The notes under the pieces are model-generated. The model did no database searches and was not told the origin of the DNA. It worked only from the letters and a program-made list of their open reading frames with translations. Of a stretch of DNA of 64,000 nt, positions 54,006 to 64,000 are shown piece by piece. The translations under genes were made by a program, and so were the position numbers. Every line of letters starts with the position of its first letter. Position 1 is the first letter of the stretch. This stretch comes from Echinarachnius parma. Lineage: Eukaryota; Echinodermata; Echinoidea; Clypeasteroida; Echinarachniidae. Where the stretch lies: assembly GCA_037951105.1 (NCBI GenBank), contig JBAMJV010008100.1, positions 89,501 through 153,500 of the forward strand. The letters are read 5' to 3'.

Positions 54006-57000
54006 CTGCAGAGAGGGGGGAGAAAGAGAAAGGGAGGTTAACACAATGAAATCATGATTTAGTAATGAAGGATTGTTAAGGTACAATTTGCATTATACAT
54101 TTTTGTCTTTATAATGTTTGTATTGTTTGATGCATTAATTTTCGCAATGCACAGCCTCGCTGAAAAGCAGCCCCTGGCCGCGATAGCAGGCTTTTTAACA
54201 TGATGAATTAAATAAACTCTAACTCAAACTCGAGATTACATTTACACTAATTAGAAAACAAGCAGCAAAAAAAGTAATTTCAAAAGGTGAGAATGCCTTT
54301 TTGAGTTGCCCAATGGGCAACTCAAATTAATCATGCAAAACTTAAAGCCTTTACAGTAATACTTTGAAGCTTTATGTCACAGAATTGTCAGAATTCTGCA
54401 GTGCACATTATAAAGGTGAGTAATTTCACATTAGAGCAGAAAACCTCTCTAGCAGTTTAACACGCGCATCAAAGTTAAGCTGATTTAAATTGTACGTACC
54501 TTCCTCCAAAGTCGACCGGCATGGATCTCTGTAGCAACTCGTATGTGACTAGTGTGACACCAAACTGTGGTGATGACCTGAAGATACGAGCTGTAATGGA
54601 CAAATAAGTGATAGAATAGATGTGGCAAGTTTTCCTCACAATAGAATATAAGGCCTCAATAAAAAAAAAATTATTATATATATAACTCATTATGCAACTG
54701 TTTGTAGATCAGTGTTGTAGATCAGTGTTGGGACGCAGAATGCAAAAGGGATGGGGAGTAAAATGGGGAACTACAAATGTGTGAGTTGGGGGAGAGTGAG
54801 GCAGGGGGGTGACAGGGGTGTGGCGGTAGTTTAGCAAGGGCATGGTAAGGAAACCATAGGGCAGAAGATATTACTTACCAGATCCACCCTTCTAGAAAGC
54901 TCTGAAGCCTTTCTTTGTGCAGATCGTTTTTTGTTGTTGTGTTTGGTGTGATCTGTTTGTGGTGGTAAAGGGTTTAATGATTGGAAAAGGGATGGGGGTA
55001 AAATGTGCGAGTGTTTGGGGGGAGGGTGTGGCAGAGGTATGGCAGAGATGTGGCAGAGGTATGGCAGAGGTGTGGCGGAGGTGTGGCGGGGTATGGCAGA
55101 GGTGTGGCAGAGGTATGGCAGAGGTGTGGCAGAGGAGGTGTGGCAGAAGTATGGCGCAGGTGTGGCAGAGGTATGGCAGAGGTATGGCAGAGGTATGGCA
55201 GATGTGTGGCAGAGGTATGGCAGATGTGTGGCAGAGGTATGGCAGATGTGTGGCAGAGGTATGGCATAGGTGTGACAGAGGTGTGGCAGAAGTATGGCAG
55301 ATGTGTGGCAGTGGTATGGCAGAGGTATGGCAGAGGTATGGCAGATGTGTGGCAGTGGTGTGGCAGAGGTATATCAGAGGTATGGCAGATGTGTGGCAGA
55401 GGTATGGCAGATGTGTGGCATAGGTGTGACAGAGGTATGGCAGATGTGTGGCAGAGGTATGGCATAGGTGTGACAGAGGTATGGCAGATGTGTGGCAGAG
55501 GTATGGCAGATGTGTGGCATAGGTGTGACAGAGGTATGGCAGATGTGTGGCAGAGGTGTGACATAGGTGTGGCAGAGGTATGGCAGAGGTATGGCAGAGG
55601 TATGGCAGATGTGTGGCAGAGGTATGGCAGAGGTATGGCATAGGTGTGGCAGATGTGTGGCAGAGGTGTGGCAGAGGTATGGCGGAGGTGTGGCAGAGGT
55701 ATGGCAGAGGTATGGCAGAGGTATGGCAGATGTGTGGCAGAGGTATGGCAGAGGTATGGCATAGGTGTGGCAGATGTGTGGCAGAGGTGTGGCAGAGGTA
55801 TGGCGGAGGTGTGGCAGAGGTGTGGCAGAGGTATGGCATAGGTGTGGCAGAGGTGTGGCAGAGGTATGGCATAGGTATGGCATAGGTGTGGCAGAGGTGT
55901 GGCAGAGGTATGGCATAGGTGTGGCAGAGGTGTGGCAGAGGTATGGCATAGGTATGGCATAGGTGTGGCAGAGGTGTGGCAGAGGTATGGCATAGGTGTG
56001 GCAGAGGTATGGCAGATGTATGGCAGATGTATGGCAGATGTGTGGCAGAGGTGTGGCAGAGGTATGGCATAGGTGTGGCAGAGGTGTGGCAGAGGTATGG
56101 CAGAGGTGTGGCAGAGGTATGGCAGAGGTATGGCATAGATGAGGATAACATAAAAGGCATTTGGGGATGGGCATGGAAGGGAGTTACTTACCAGGTCCAC
56201 CTTTCCAGAATGCTCCGAATCCCTCCTGTTTGTAGATCTTCCTAGCACAGTCAATGACCCCTGAGTATGTGGACTGGCCTGCCCTAGCTTCAACTTGTAG
56301 CCTCGTCTTGATCACATCGGCAGGGGTAACAGAGTATGCAGCCGGCGCACCTGTCAACATAAGACAAGCAAATCATTTATCATTATACGCCAGCAATTAT
56401 GTCCTTCAGCACAACATGTAATGCACATTTCCACTCTCTATATTGAAAGATGAGTTCCATAGCGCTTTGCATGCCTAACAGGTGACTCCTAACTGGATTG
56501 ATCTTTGACTGCAGGCAGTCTTTTTTTATATCCAGCCAAAATTGACTTGTACTGAATAAATTATTTTAATTCAAGTTTGATGGTTATGTCAACCAGCTTT
56601 AGAGATTGCAAGTTAGTTTTTGTACATCTTATGAGCCCTGTGACCTTTGACCTTCTGACCCTAAAATCAAAAGGTACCAAGTTTGATGGTACTATAATGA
56701 CAGGTTCTTGAGATATACATTATGTTTAACAATTTAAATTTTTGTTTGCATATACAATGAGCTCTGTGACCTTGGACTTTTGACCTTCTGACCCCAAATA
56801 TAATCAGTCCCTTAGCTCTCCAAATTATATTTTGGCACCAAGTTTTATGGTAATCTGTCAACTGATTCTTAAAATATCATGTTTGCAAGCTATTTTTTCA
56901 TAAAAAATTAGTCCGACAACCTTTGACCTCAAGACCTAAAATTCTAGGCAAGTAATTGGCTCCCAAGGATACATGTATACACGTACCAAATTTTATTGAA

Positions 57001-60000
57001 ATCTGAAATTCAGTTCTTGAAATTTTGCAATTAAAAGCCATTTTTGCATATATAATGAGCCCTGTGACCCTGACCTTCGACCCCAAAACCTGATGGCTAC
57101 ATTATTATTATGATTAAGAGTTTGAAATTAAAATGAAACTGATTTGCACTCACCAGCTAACGTAGCGGCTACTAGAAGAGAGCCGGCTGAATTGTGGCCA
57201 TCGCGATTGGCGAAATGCTTCTTGAGATGTGCATAGACGGGGAAGTAGATTGCAGAGAATGGGATATCACGCATGAAACATGCTCTTGATCCCTGTCAGA
57301 CATAGGAAGGAAACAATTTTTTTTTATTGAGAAAGAGAATGGCGCCAAGTCACTTTTTGTATTTCAGAGATCATAATGTTTAAAGTTTGAAGGCCACTTA
57401 GAAACCAATGTACATGTAGCTCTCTTTTATAGTAGTTGAATATTCGCTTAAATTATTATATAATACAAAATTGTATGCATAACAGAATTTAGCCAAAAAC
57501 TGACTTAACCCTAAAAAGACTGGGGGGGGGGGGGGGGGGGGGGGCTGATTTAGCCCCTCCCTCCTCTATTTTCGCGATTACTCTGCAACGCTTAAATATT
57601 TTACGGTGCCACTTCAGGACTTTTTTCCTTAGAGTCTTTCGCAACTTTTGATACCAAATTTGCGACAACCGGGTGTACCGTTCTAAAGTTACGTGACCTT
57701 TTGTAAGTGAGCGTCGGCCCGAAAATCGCTAAATTTTGTGATTTGTGTACAAATCCTATGGAAATTGACTTTTTCCTAGAATAGACAAAATCTTCATTAT
57801 TTTTCATTCTAATCACTGCAATTATTTAATTTTGGGCTACAAATGGTTGAATAATGGTTAATATTTGATTCCATCGAAAAAATATATAACAAATATTTTT
57901 AAAATGCAAAATATACGAAAAAAATGCAATTTTCGCATAATTAATTAGCTCTAATTAGCATATTATAATTAAAACAAAAAATTTAACTATGCAATATTGT
58001 ATGGCTCATGGACATCTATCACCATGCCAAATTTGGAGTCGATTGGAGTTTCGATTGCCGAGAAAACTACAAAAAAATACAATTTTTGCATAATTAATTA
58101 GCTCTAATTAGCATATTCTAATTAAAATTTTTTTTTTAACTACGCAATATTGTAGACCTTATGGACATCTATCACGATGCCAAATTTGGAGTCGATTGGA
58201 GTTTCGGTTGCCGAGATCTTAGGGGGGGGGGCCCTTTTAGCCCCCCCCCCCCCTCCAGTTTTTTTAAGGTTCAAAATAGCCCAGTCTTTTTAGGGTTAAG
58301 GCCCTTCTCACTCACACCCAAAAGTCAAACATAGCTGAGATGGCTTTTGTTATAGTTAAGGGAGTGTCTGAGTGTCTGACTTGGCTATTCTGTGGCTTGA
58401 CAAGGCCCACACATTACCAGGTGAATACAGGGCCGTAAATAAATAGTTTCTAGATTTGCTTTACATGGCTAAAATTAGCACACGCCCGCTGGCCAGGGGC
58501 CGCTAAAAATTAGTTTCAGGCCACCAACATTTATTGATGTTTAATTCCACTGGCCTGAATGGGCAACCAGTTATACATGAATTGTTATGTTTATTGTTTG
58601 TTTGGGGTCACCAGATTCAGGTTTCGGGCCATCATAGTTTGAAAAGTCATTTGTTTACATGCCTGATTGGGCAACAAGGGCACAACAAGTTAATTTCTGG
58701 CATTGCATCAGCCATCTTACCTTGTAGAGTCCAAAGAAGCCTAGATCCTTTATGACAGAGATGGCAGAGATCCTGGGGCCCATCTGGATCTCACCAGCCA
58801 CTTGTAGTCTGATCTTGACAATCTCCAGAGGGTTGGTGAACATCACCTGAGAACCACCCGCCTGCAATGATAACAATTATAAATTAACAATGGCACAATA
58901 ATAATAATAATAATTTTGTCTAAGCTTATTTCTTTACTGGCAAGCGCTCCTGCACTTGATTCAAAGTGACTACCCTTCCTCACAGTTCTTGGTATGCTGC
59001 TATGTAATCACTGATGAAAACCCTCAACCAAGGAAGGTTATTTGTAATTGTAATGATGACGATGATTATGATCATGATAATAATAATCATAACAATAAAA
59101 AACAATAAAAACAATAACACACATATTTAACTCTGAAAGTGTTGGCTGTCATCTACAGCCTTCGTGTTCCATCTTGTTGCTACAGCAACCATAAATGAAC
59201 AGATTATCATGTTTAATGAACATTTCAGGAGGATTTTTCAGGAGGAGAATTGAAAAATACTTACACATCCACCAGCAAGCATTTCTCCCCAGAAGGGGTA
59301 GGTGCCATCCTTCCTCCGAACCTTGTCCCTCATCAAGTCATTCATAGTTAGCTTGATAGCTTTCTCTGGAGCTACTCCAACAAGCTGGGGAGGGAGACCT
59401 GGGAAGAAATAATCATAAAATGAAAAAGTGAGTCCATGATATAAACCTCCTGTTTACATTAAATCTGTTTGCCTTTCTTTCATCAAAGTATTATGCAATT
59501 CAACTGAGAAGGGAAATGTGTTGTCCTTCCTGTATATTAGCCCAATTAATTGAGAAATAATATTGATTTTTATGGCAAAATCTGAACCCCACAATCAAAA
59601 TAGCAATTTTTAATAGATATGAAAACATGAATATTTACCCCACTTATTGATAAATATTGAAGATATAGTATAAGAAAAGATTTAGATGGCAAAATCTGAA
59701 CCCTAAATCAAAAATATGATTGACACATGCAAAATGTAACAAAGTGTTGACGACACCAATAAACCATAATTGAATTGACTTGAATTGCTTAAAATGTGTA
59801 TTTCTGTGATCCAATATATCCACTAAGTGAATTTCATGTTCAATGGATGTTTTATGGCCGAGTAAGGAGGTAAAATGCAGTGATATTTGCTAACTCATTG
59901 CACTAACTTTGTACTCAGTTCAAATGCTCCCAGGGAGGCTTTCAAATTCAAACATTTCAATCATAAATATCGTTATAAAGAAAGAGAATTTTGAAATCTG

Positions 60001-61025
60001 AAACCTGTACCATGCTTCTATTGGTAATAACAATTCAACAAGGTATGTGAGAACTGCTAGAGTTCTAATAAGTTTTGTTGATTTCGATAATGTTACTAGA
60101 TCCCTTTAAGAATGGTTTGCCAATAGTAATTCCCTACCTCTGTAGAGCCCAAAGAAGCCTTCGTGCCGGATGACCTTCTTGAAGCAATCAAAGCTGTTCC
60201 TGTACATGATCTCTCCGACCAGCTGACCGCTACGTTGGTTCTGCATTCTCGTCTTGACCAGATCTATGGGGTACACGGCCGTTGCTCCGGTAGCTATCAA
60301 AGTGAAATGGAAAGATATAATCAAGCTTTAAAGGAGGGGTTCGGACGATTTCCAGCATTTACCAATCAAAGAAGCAATATTTTTTCAACATATTGCCTTT
60401 GTCCCGACGAAAAAAGACCAACTAGATCATTCACAATCACTTTGGGACTAAATAAGGTAACAGTTCTTGATCGAATCTGCCGCCAGTGGGATCTATCCCA
60501 GCATGCAATTTTCGTGACGTCGATGCCTCACTTTGCTGCCAATACAAAGCTAAGTGAGGCTGGCGCGTCACGCGACCACGTGATAAAAATCGGAAGCGTA
60601 CAGAAAATAGACGATGAATATCAAAAATTGCAGACACAAAACAATAGAGTATAAATCATCCTGATAGGATATTTTTTTGATAAAAATATATTACGAATGA
60701 GTAATTTTTTTAGATTCTGGTACATTAATTTTGAAATCGTCTGAACCATCCCTTTAAAACTACTTTTTTAGGTGAGAAACATTTCTATCATTGCTAGTTT
60801 TGTACTTGTGTATTTTTAAAGAGCTTTGCATCAACCTAAATGAGGTTATTATTGTTAACATTTTACTCACCACCAGCGACGGCACCAAGACTGAATCTGT
60901 AGGCTGACTCTAGGACGGTCAGAAAAGCGGTCCTCTGAACTTTTTTCTTGGGCTGCGAGACCTGTAGCTTGGTGATCATGTCGTGTGGGGGCGTCACCCG
61001 ATTCAGATCTTCGTACGTGATCCGA
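53834..61025 (-). CDS. SLC25A12/13: mitochondrial aspartate/glutamate carrier (aralar/citrin), carrier half, 8 exons, 5' partial
   Basis: Inner-mitochondrial-membrane carrier exchanging matrix aspartate for cytosolic glutamate plus a proton, part of the malate-aspartate shuttle. Exons in transcript order are 61025-60871, 60293-60138, 59398-59265, 58861-58721, 57292-57154, 56350-56192, 54590-54500 and 54005-53834. They join in phase to 381 codons and a stop. Three carrier repeats are visible, with signatures [22 protein letters not shown] and [39 protein letters not shown] and [12 protein letters not shown] are strongly aralar/citrin-like. The family is about 670-700 residues with an N-terminal EF-hand calcium-sensing half; that half is absent here and should lie beyond 64000. 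Invertebrates usually have one gene co-orthologous to both vertebrate paralogues. It is convergent with the MEGF-like gene. Confidence 0.93.
54500..54590 (-). CDS. AGC carrier exon (helix 6)
   Basis: Acceptor CATTACAG and donor GTACGT. It encodes [20 protein letters not shown] and PVDFGG, ending two bases into a codon. Confidence 0.93.
54879..54926 (-). pseudogene. duplicate of the 3' end of carrier exon 56192-56350 with a stop
   Basis: On the minus strand GGCTTCAGAGCTTTCTAGAA followed by GGGTGGATCTG and donor GTAAGTAA matches the true exon end (GGATTCGGAGCATTCTGGAA). The Trp codon TGG is TAG here (54894-54892). No acceptor or upstream exon part remains. Confidence 0.85.
55026..56141. repeat. 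1.1-kb minisatellite, 11-bp unit, about 100 copies
   Basis: Units are TGTGGCAGAGG, TATGGCAGAGG, TATGGCATAGG, TGTGGCAGATG, TGTGACAGAGG and TGTGGCGGAGG. Higher-order periodicity is visible: 55644 and 55765 start identical stretches 121 bp (11 x 11) apart. It lies in the 1.6-kb intron between carrier exons 56192 and 54590. It creates long open frames on both strands because 11 is not a multiple of 3 and the unit lacks stops in most frames. Confidence 0.97.
56192..56350 (-). CDS. AGC carrier exon (carrier repeat 3 signature)
   Basis: Acceptor GTTGACAG and donor GTAAGT. It encodes [20 protein letters not shown] and [18 protein letters not shown]. The 3' 48 bp and the donor have a broken duplicate at 54879-54926 on the other side of the minisatellite. 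Confidence 0.93.
56590..57095 (-). repeat. decayed reverse copy of the AAGGTCAAGGTCA repeat
   Basis: Three to four units of GAGCCCTGTGACCTTTGACC followed by TTTGCATATATAATGAG-like sequence, the reverse complement of the units at 32571-33470 (GGTCAAGGTCACAGGACTCA). Confidence 0.7.
57154..57292 (-). CDS. AGC carrier exon (helix 4)
   Basis: Acceptor TCTGACAG and donor GTGAGT. It encodes [20 protein letters not shown], the aralar/citrin hallmark with the Arg of the substrate contact region, and the start of helix 5. Confidence 0.93.
57509..58295. mobile_element. piggyBac-type MITE (TTAA duplication), copy 2
   Basis: TTAA at 57505-57508 and 58296-58299; termini CCCTAAAAAGACTGGG and CCCAGTCTTTTTAGGG, perfect complements. 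The interior is homologous to 29180-29915. It contains G and C runs just inside each end and a roughly 130-bp internal direct repeat (ATTAATTAGCTCTAATTAGC at 57939 and 58093). Confidence 0.9.
58721..58861 (-). CDS. AGC carrier exon (carrier repeat 2 signature)
   Basis: Acceptor CATTGCAG and donor GTAAGA. A 141-bp phase 0-0 exon encoding [20 protein letters not shown] and DLGFFGLYK. Confidence 0.93.
59265..59398 (-). CDS. AGC carrier exon (helix 2)
   Basis: Acceptor CTTCCCAG and donor GTAAGT. It encodes [20 protein letters not shown] and [10 protein letters not shown], covering even-numbered helix 2 and the start of helix 3. It ends in phase 0. Confidence 0.93.
59399..60137 (-). other. carrier-gene intron, nothing recognised
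   Basis: AT-rich intron with two diverged copies of GGCAAAATCTGAACCC (59574 and 59688); no other feature. Confidence 0.5.
60138..60293 (-). CDS. AGC carrier exon (carrier repeat 1 signature)
   Basis: Acceptor TTTGATAG and donor GTAGGG. It encodes [20 protein letters not shown] and [16 protein letters not shown] is the Px[D/E]xx[K/R] matrix-gate motif. Confidence 0.93.
60332..60753. mobile_element. TTAA-flanked AGGAGGGG...ATCCCT MITE, member 4
   Basis: TTAA at 60328-60331 and 60754-60757. Termini AGGAGGGGTTCGGACGATTT and the complement of AGGGATGGTTCAGACGATTT. 422 bp. The partly open frame inside is not a gene. Confidence 0.85.
60871..61025 (-). CDS. AGC carrier exon (linker and start of carrier domain)
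   Basis: In transcript sense, acceptor ACATTCAG and donor GTGAGT. It encodes the linker [13 protein letters not shown], a basic stretch QPKKKVQR and [12 protein letters not shown], the start of transmembrane helix 1. It begins with the third base of a codon, so the EF-hand exons lie upstream. Confidence 0.9.
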
Positions 61026-62700
61026 CTGAATGTTATAACGTACAAACACGGACAAAATCAAACATGCAATTATGAGGGAAAATCTTCAGGGCCCTGTTTT
61101 ATACATCAAATCATTTTACCCCTGCCAATGCCTACATGAACCTGGTGGGCCTTGGTTTAACTCTATGGGATTTGGAAATGCCTACAGGAACCTGGTGGGC
61201 CTTGGTTTAACTCTATGGGATTTGGAAATGCCTACAGGAACCTGGTGGGCCTTGGTTTAACTCTATGGGATTTGGAAAATGTAGTAGTGAAGGGATTAAT
61301 TGTTCATGATAATCTGGATTGCAACTCATTATATATTTTTTAATATCATGTTATTTGAACCAAGAACTAAAGAAAAAATGCTGAGGAATCTTCCAATAAA
61401 CACAGTAATCTTGGGATACAACACAATCATATCCACAGGGGTGCCACACAGTGGTGCAGCGTGGTCCCACTGTTCTGATTGGAAAGGCTTCTTTTTTTTG
61501 GGGGGGGGGGGGGGGGGCACACCCTATAAACTCTATTTGTTGATTTTTGTATCCTTATCTTTGTAATTGATTTTGGTCAAAATATTGGGGGAGGGGGGCA
61601 CATGCCCCCATAACCCCCCCCCCCCCCTTACCCTGTATCTAAGCCACTACATACCCTTAAAATCCATGTTGGTGATTGTACGTGCAAAAGGTCTCCCGCA
61701 AATTTGGTATTATTTCAAAGCATTATTACTGGTCCAGAATACAAAAAGGGACAACCCAGAACAAATAAAACAGTTTCAGTACAGTATCATTGATAAGTGC
61801 ATCATTTCAAATTACCCTCACAAAATCCCTGTATGTTTGTGGCGTCTGTATGCACAGGTTGTTTTAACAAATTGAAGATTGTGATGACGGTTATTAAATC
61901 TTCTGAAATAGATAAAATACAGTCAAACATCATTTTAAAGAAAGATTTCCTTTCAATTTTTTGCAGACTTTTCATTTTACTTAAATTTTTTTTTTCCACA
62001 TTTTCAATTACATATTATATTAAAACAACATCAATAGCAAATAGATATTATGCAATGCTCATAAATGTATTGGATTACGTTAGAAAATTGGTGCAAGTTT
62101 TCTCCATGGCCCCTATTTGAATGTTTTAGTGAAAATAAACCAGCTGCAGAGTTGGCAACAGCAAACATAATGTACAACTGTGCAGTCAGCAAACTTTATA
62201 GGGTGTAGAAACACAGGAATGAAATTTATTTAGAGTTGACCTTGTAATTTGTGAAATGAAACATATGTATTTAGTTTATAGTGGATTGAATAACTGAACA
62301 ATTAAAGGGTGCACAATAAACCCCCAGGTAAAAATATGACCAATTCAAATCATTTTGATGAAGAGATATACGATTTCAATATCATCAAACATAGAACCAT
62401 GGTTCCACTCATTATATTGCACATGCATGTTTTAGAGGTAAATACTGAATCAATCTATGAAATATAGGGTTAATTTAGTATGTTTTCAAAAGTTCAGTTA
62501 AAAGATTAAACAACCCCTGGGCCCTGTTTCATAAAACTTAAGCAATTTGTGTAAATGTCCAAATATTGTAACTAGCATGTTAACAACTAATTAGCATGGA
62601 GAATTGCAGCTGTTGTCATGGTAGTTACAATAATTGCAAAAATGTTATGCAACGGATCACTGATGAGAAAATGAGCATTGTGCATTGAGTTAATATAACG
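61026..62700 (-). other. carrier-gene intron upstream of the first visible exon
   Basis: No EF-hand exon found to the end of the window. It contains the 50-bp array at 61130-61275, a G run at 61500-61517, a C run at 61613-61627 and a GGGCCCTGTTTCATAAAACT motif at 62520. Confidence 0.55.
61130..61275. repeat. 50-bp tandem repeat, 3 copies
   Basis: CCTGGTGGGCCTTGGTTTAA at 61141, 61191 and 61241. Reverse-orientation relative of the 58-bp array at 14745-15055. Confidence 0.95.
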
Positions 62701-62709
62701 TTATAAATA

Positions 62710-63693
62710 TACTCCGCAAAAAAAGAAACTGGACACTTGTATGAGACCAAATATTTCGTATTCATTAACGATAAAATATATGATATTGTATATCAAATTA
62801 AAGATAAAATTACCCTCTTCAATATTCGCATGAAATCCAGATGAAATCATTCATGCATGACTTGTCACGGTCAATTAACCACACCAAGGTCTGTTTTCAA
62901 AAATAGCAAAAATGGACATCCACTCAACCATATAAATGTTGATAAGCATAATCTAAAACGCTATATTCATGAGATGGCATAATTTTTCATTACAAATGGG
63001 ACCTTTTCTATCTTCATCTCAATAAAGAGTATAAATGAAGACAAATTGTGAACGTTATAGGTGTTATTTTTATCCAAAAGTAACAAAATGGGGAATTCCA
63101 TGGCAAAGCTTTATTAGTCAAAACCACAGTTTGTGCCCTTATTTCAGCATGAAAATGGTATAAATTCTTCTCAAGAATTATACCGTAGTCCAAAGATCTT
63201 CAAAACCCGAAGTCACCCTTGAACATTTGGGCAGTCTTTAACATGACATTTATCTAGGTAATTATGGTTAAAATTGCAGGGGACACATGAAATAGACAAG
63301 CTTCATGCCTGTAATACAGACTAGTATGATAATGCTCTCATAACCTGGCCCTGTTTTATTGACAAATTTGTATTTCCAGAGTTTGTTCATAACAATAACA
63401 TTGAATAATGTCATAATTTACTTGCCCCGCTCATCTTGTTTTAAGTGAAACGCTTACTATCATTTCAGTCGAATGGTGTGGTCCTCCATTGTTTTGCTAT
63501 TTTTGAAAACAGACCTTGCTAGTGTTAATTGTCCATGGCATTTCATGCATGAACGATTACACCTTTAAGTTATACCCTGCATGTAGAGGACTAAATTCCC
63601 TTTAATTTGATATATGATCATGTACACTTTATCGTACATTAATATGAAATATTTCAACTTATACAAGTGTCCAGTTTCTTTTTTTGCGGAGTA
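62710..63693. mobile_element. about 1-kb TIR element, ACTCCGCAAAAAAAGAAACT termini
   Basis: The left end ACTCCGCAAAAAAAGAAACT plus GGACACTTGTAT is mirrored at the right (ATACAAGTGTCC through GCGGAGT). Flanked by TATA on both sides. Inner inverted segments (AAGGTCTGTTTTCAAAAATA and complement at 63491-63520) show a long foldback. Non-coding. Confidence 0.9.
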
Positions 63694-64000
63694 TACATTT
63701 GTCTGCATGTACATGTATACACTCTTACCTTATAATGATATTATAATAGTTTGTGCATGCTAAAAGTGTACATAAGAGAGTTAGATATAAGGGAGTTTTC
63801 TATCACCAACCATAGATGTGAACTTTGACCTTGGCTAAGTTTGCCTATTGTTCACTTCCAATTGTCTAGTTAAAGGTACACTTGAGTATTGGTACTTCCC
63901 GAAATTCCCCTTGACACTATTAAATTGGTTGGTTTTAATTCCATTTGAAAGTTCCTTGAATAAAACATGTAAAATGAGAATCTTTCCCTGTCAAATGCTC
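63694..64000. other. carrier-gene intron, nothing recognised
   Basis: No exon with a coding signature on the minus strand. Confidence 0.5.

Noticed and set aside
54892-56293. Open frames of up to 439 codons on the minus strand and over 200 on the plus strand
   Set aside because: They are translations of the 11-bp minisatellite, present in several frames on both strands, lie inside an intron and have no domain.
60163-60654. 163-codon plus-strand open frame
   Set aside because: Half is antisense to a carrier exon and half lies in a MITE; no protein family fits.
63725-63775. Possible upstream exon of the carrier gene at a CTTAC donor-like site
   Set aside because: The minus-strand reading is short and AT-rich and does not resemble the EF-hand half of the family.

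Overview
This is a eukaryotic, intron-rich, AT-rich window, most likely from a marine invertebrate deuterostome. An echinoderm is my best guess, based on the gene architecture and on repeat families such as GTCCGTCC-type repeats, GGGCCCTG-type MITEs and TTCGCG MITEs; this is inference, and no marker in the window settles it. There are no prokaryotic features. Two convergent protein-coding genes account for all the coding sequence I can defend, and both run off the window at their 5' ends.

Gene 1 (+ strand, 1238-43265) is a MEGF10/MEGF11/Draper/CED-1-type engulfment receptor. I could chain 22 exons with GT-AG junctions into one uninterrupted frame of 1047 codons plus a stop: 16 EGF-like (laminin-EGF-like) repeats, one transmembrane segment in exon 36.0 kb, and a cytoplasmic tail over five exons. 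The signal peptide and EMI domain expected for the family are not here and should lie upstream. Gene 2 (- strand, 61025-53834) is the carrier half of an aralar/citrin mitochondrial aspartate-glutamate carrier (SLC25A12/13). Eight exons give 381 codons plus a stop, with three Px[D/E]xx[K/R] carrier signatures; the EF-hand half lies beyond 64000.

The rest is introns and the roughly 10.6 kb between the two 3' ends, packed with non-autonomous transposons (TIR/MITE families, several with recognisable target-site duplications), degenerate tandem repeats, microsatellites and one 1.1-kb, 11-bp minisatellite.

The most unusual signal is a recurring pattern of decayed copies of exon fragments in the introns next to their source exons (1.44, 9.5, 9.63, 23.65, 23.83, 25.57-30.05, 34.85, 35.48 and 54.88 kb). 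One of these became a 95-bp tandem array that was later split by two transposons, at 25806-29016 (TTAT duplication) and 29180-29915 (TTAA duplication). Removing the first insert plus one duplication restores the 95-bp register exactly. The 3.2-kb insert carries about ten dispersed GTAACGGAATTAC motifs, including a perfect 26-bp palindrome, and no recognisable gene. I regard it as a candidate undescribed transposon family.
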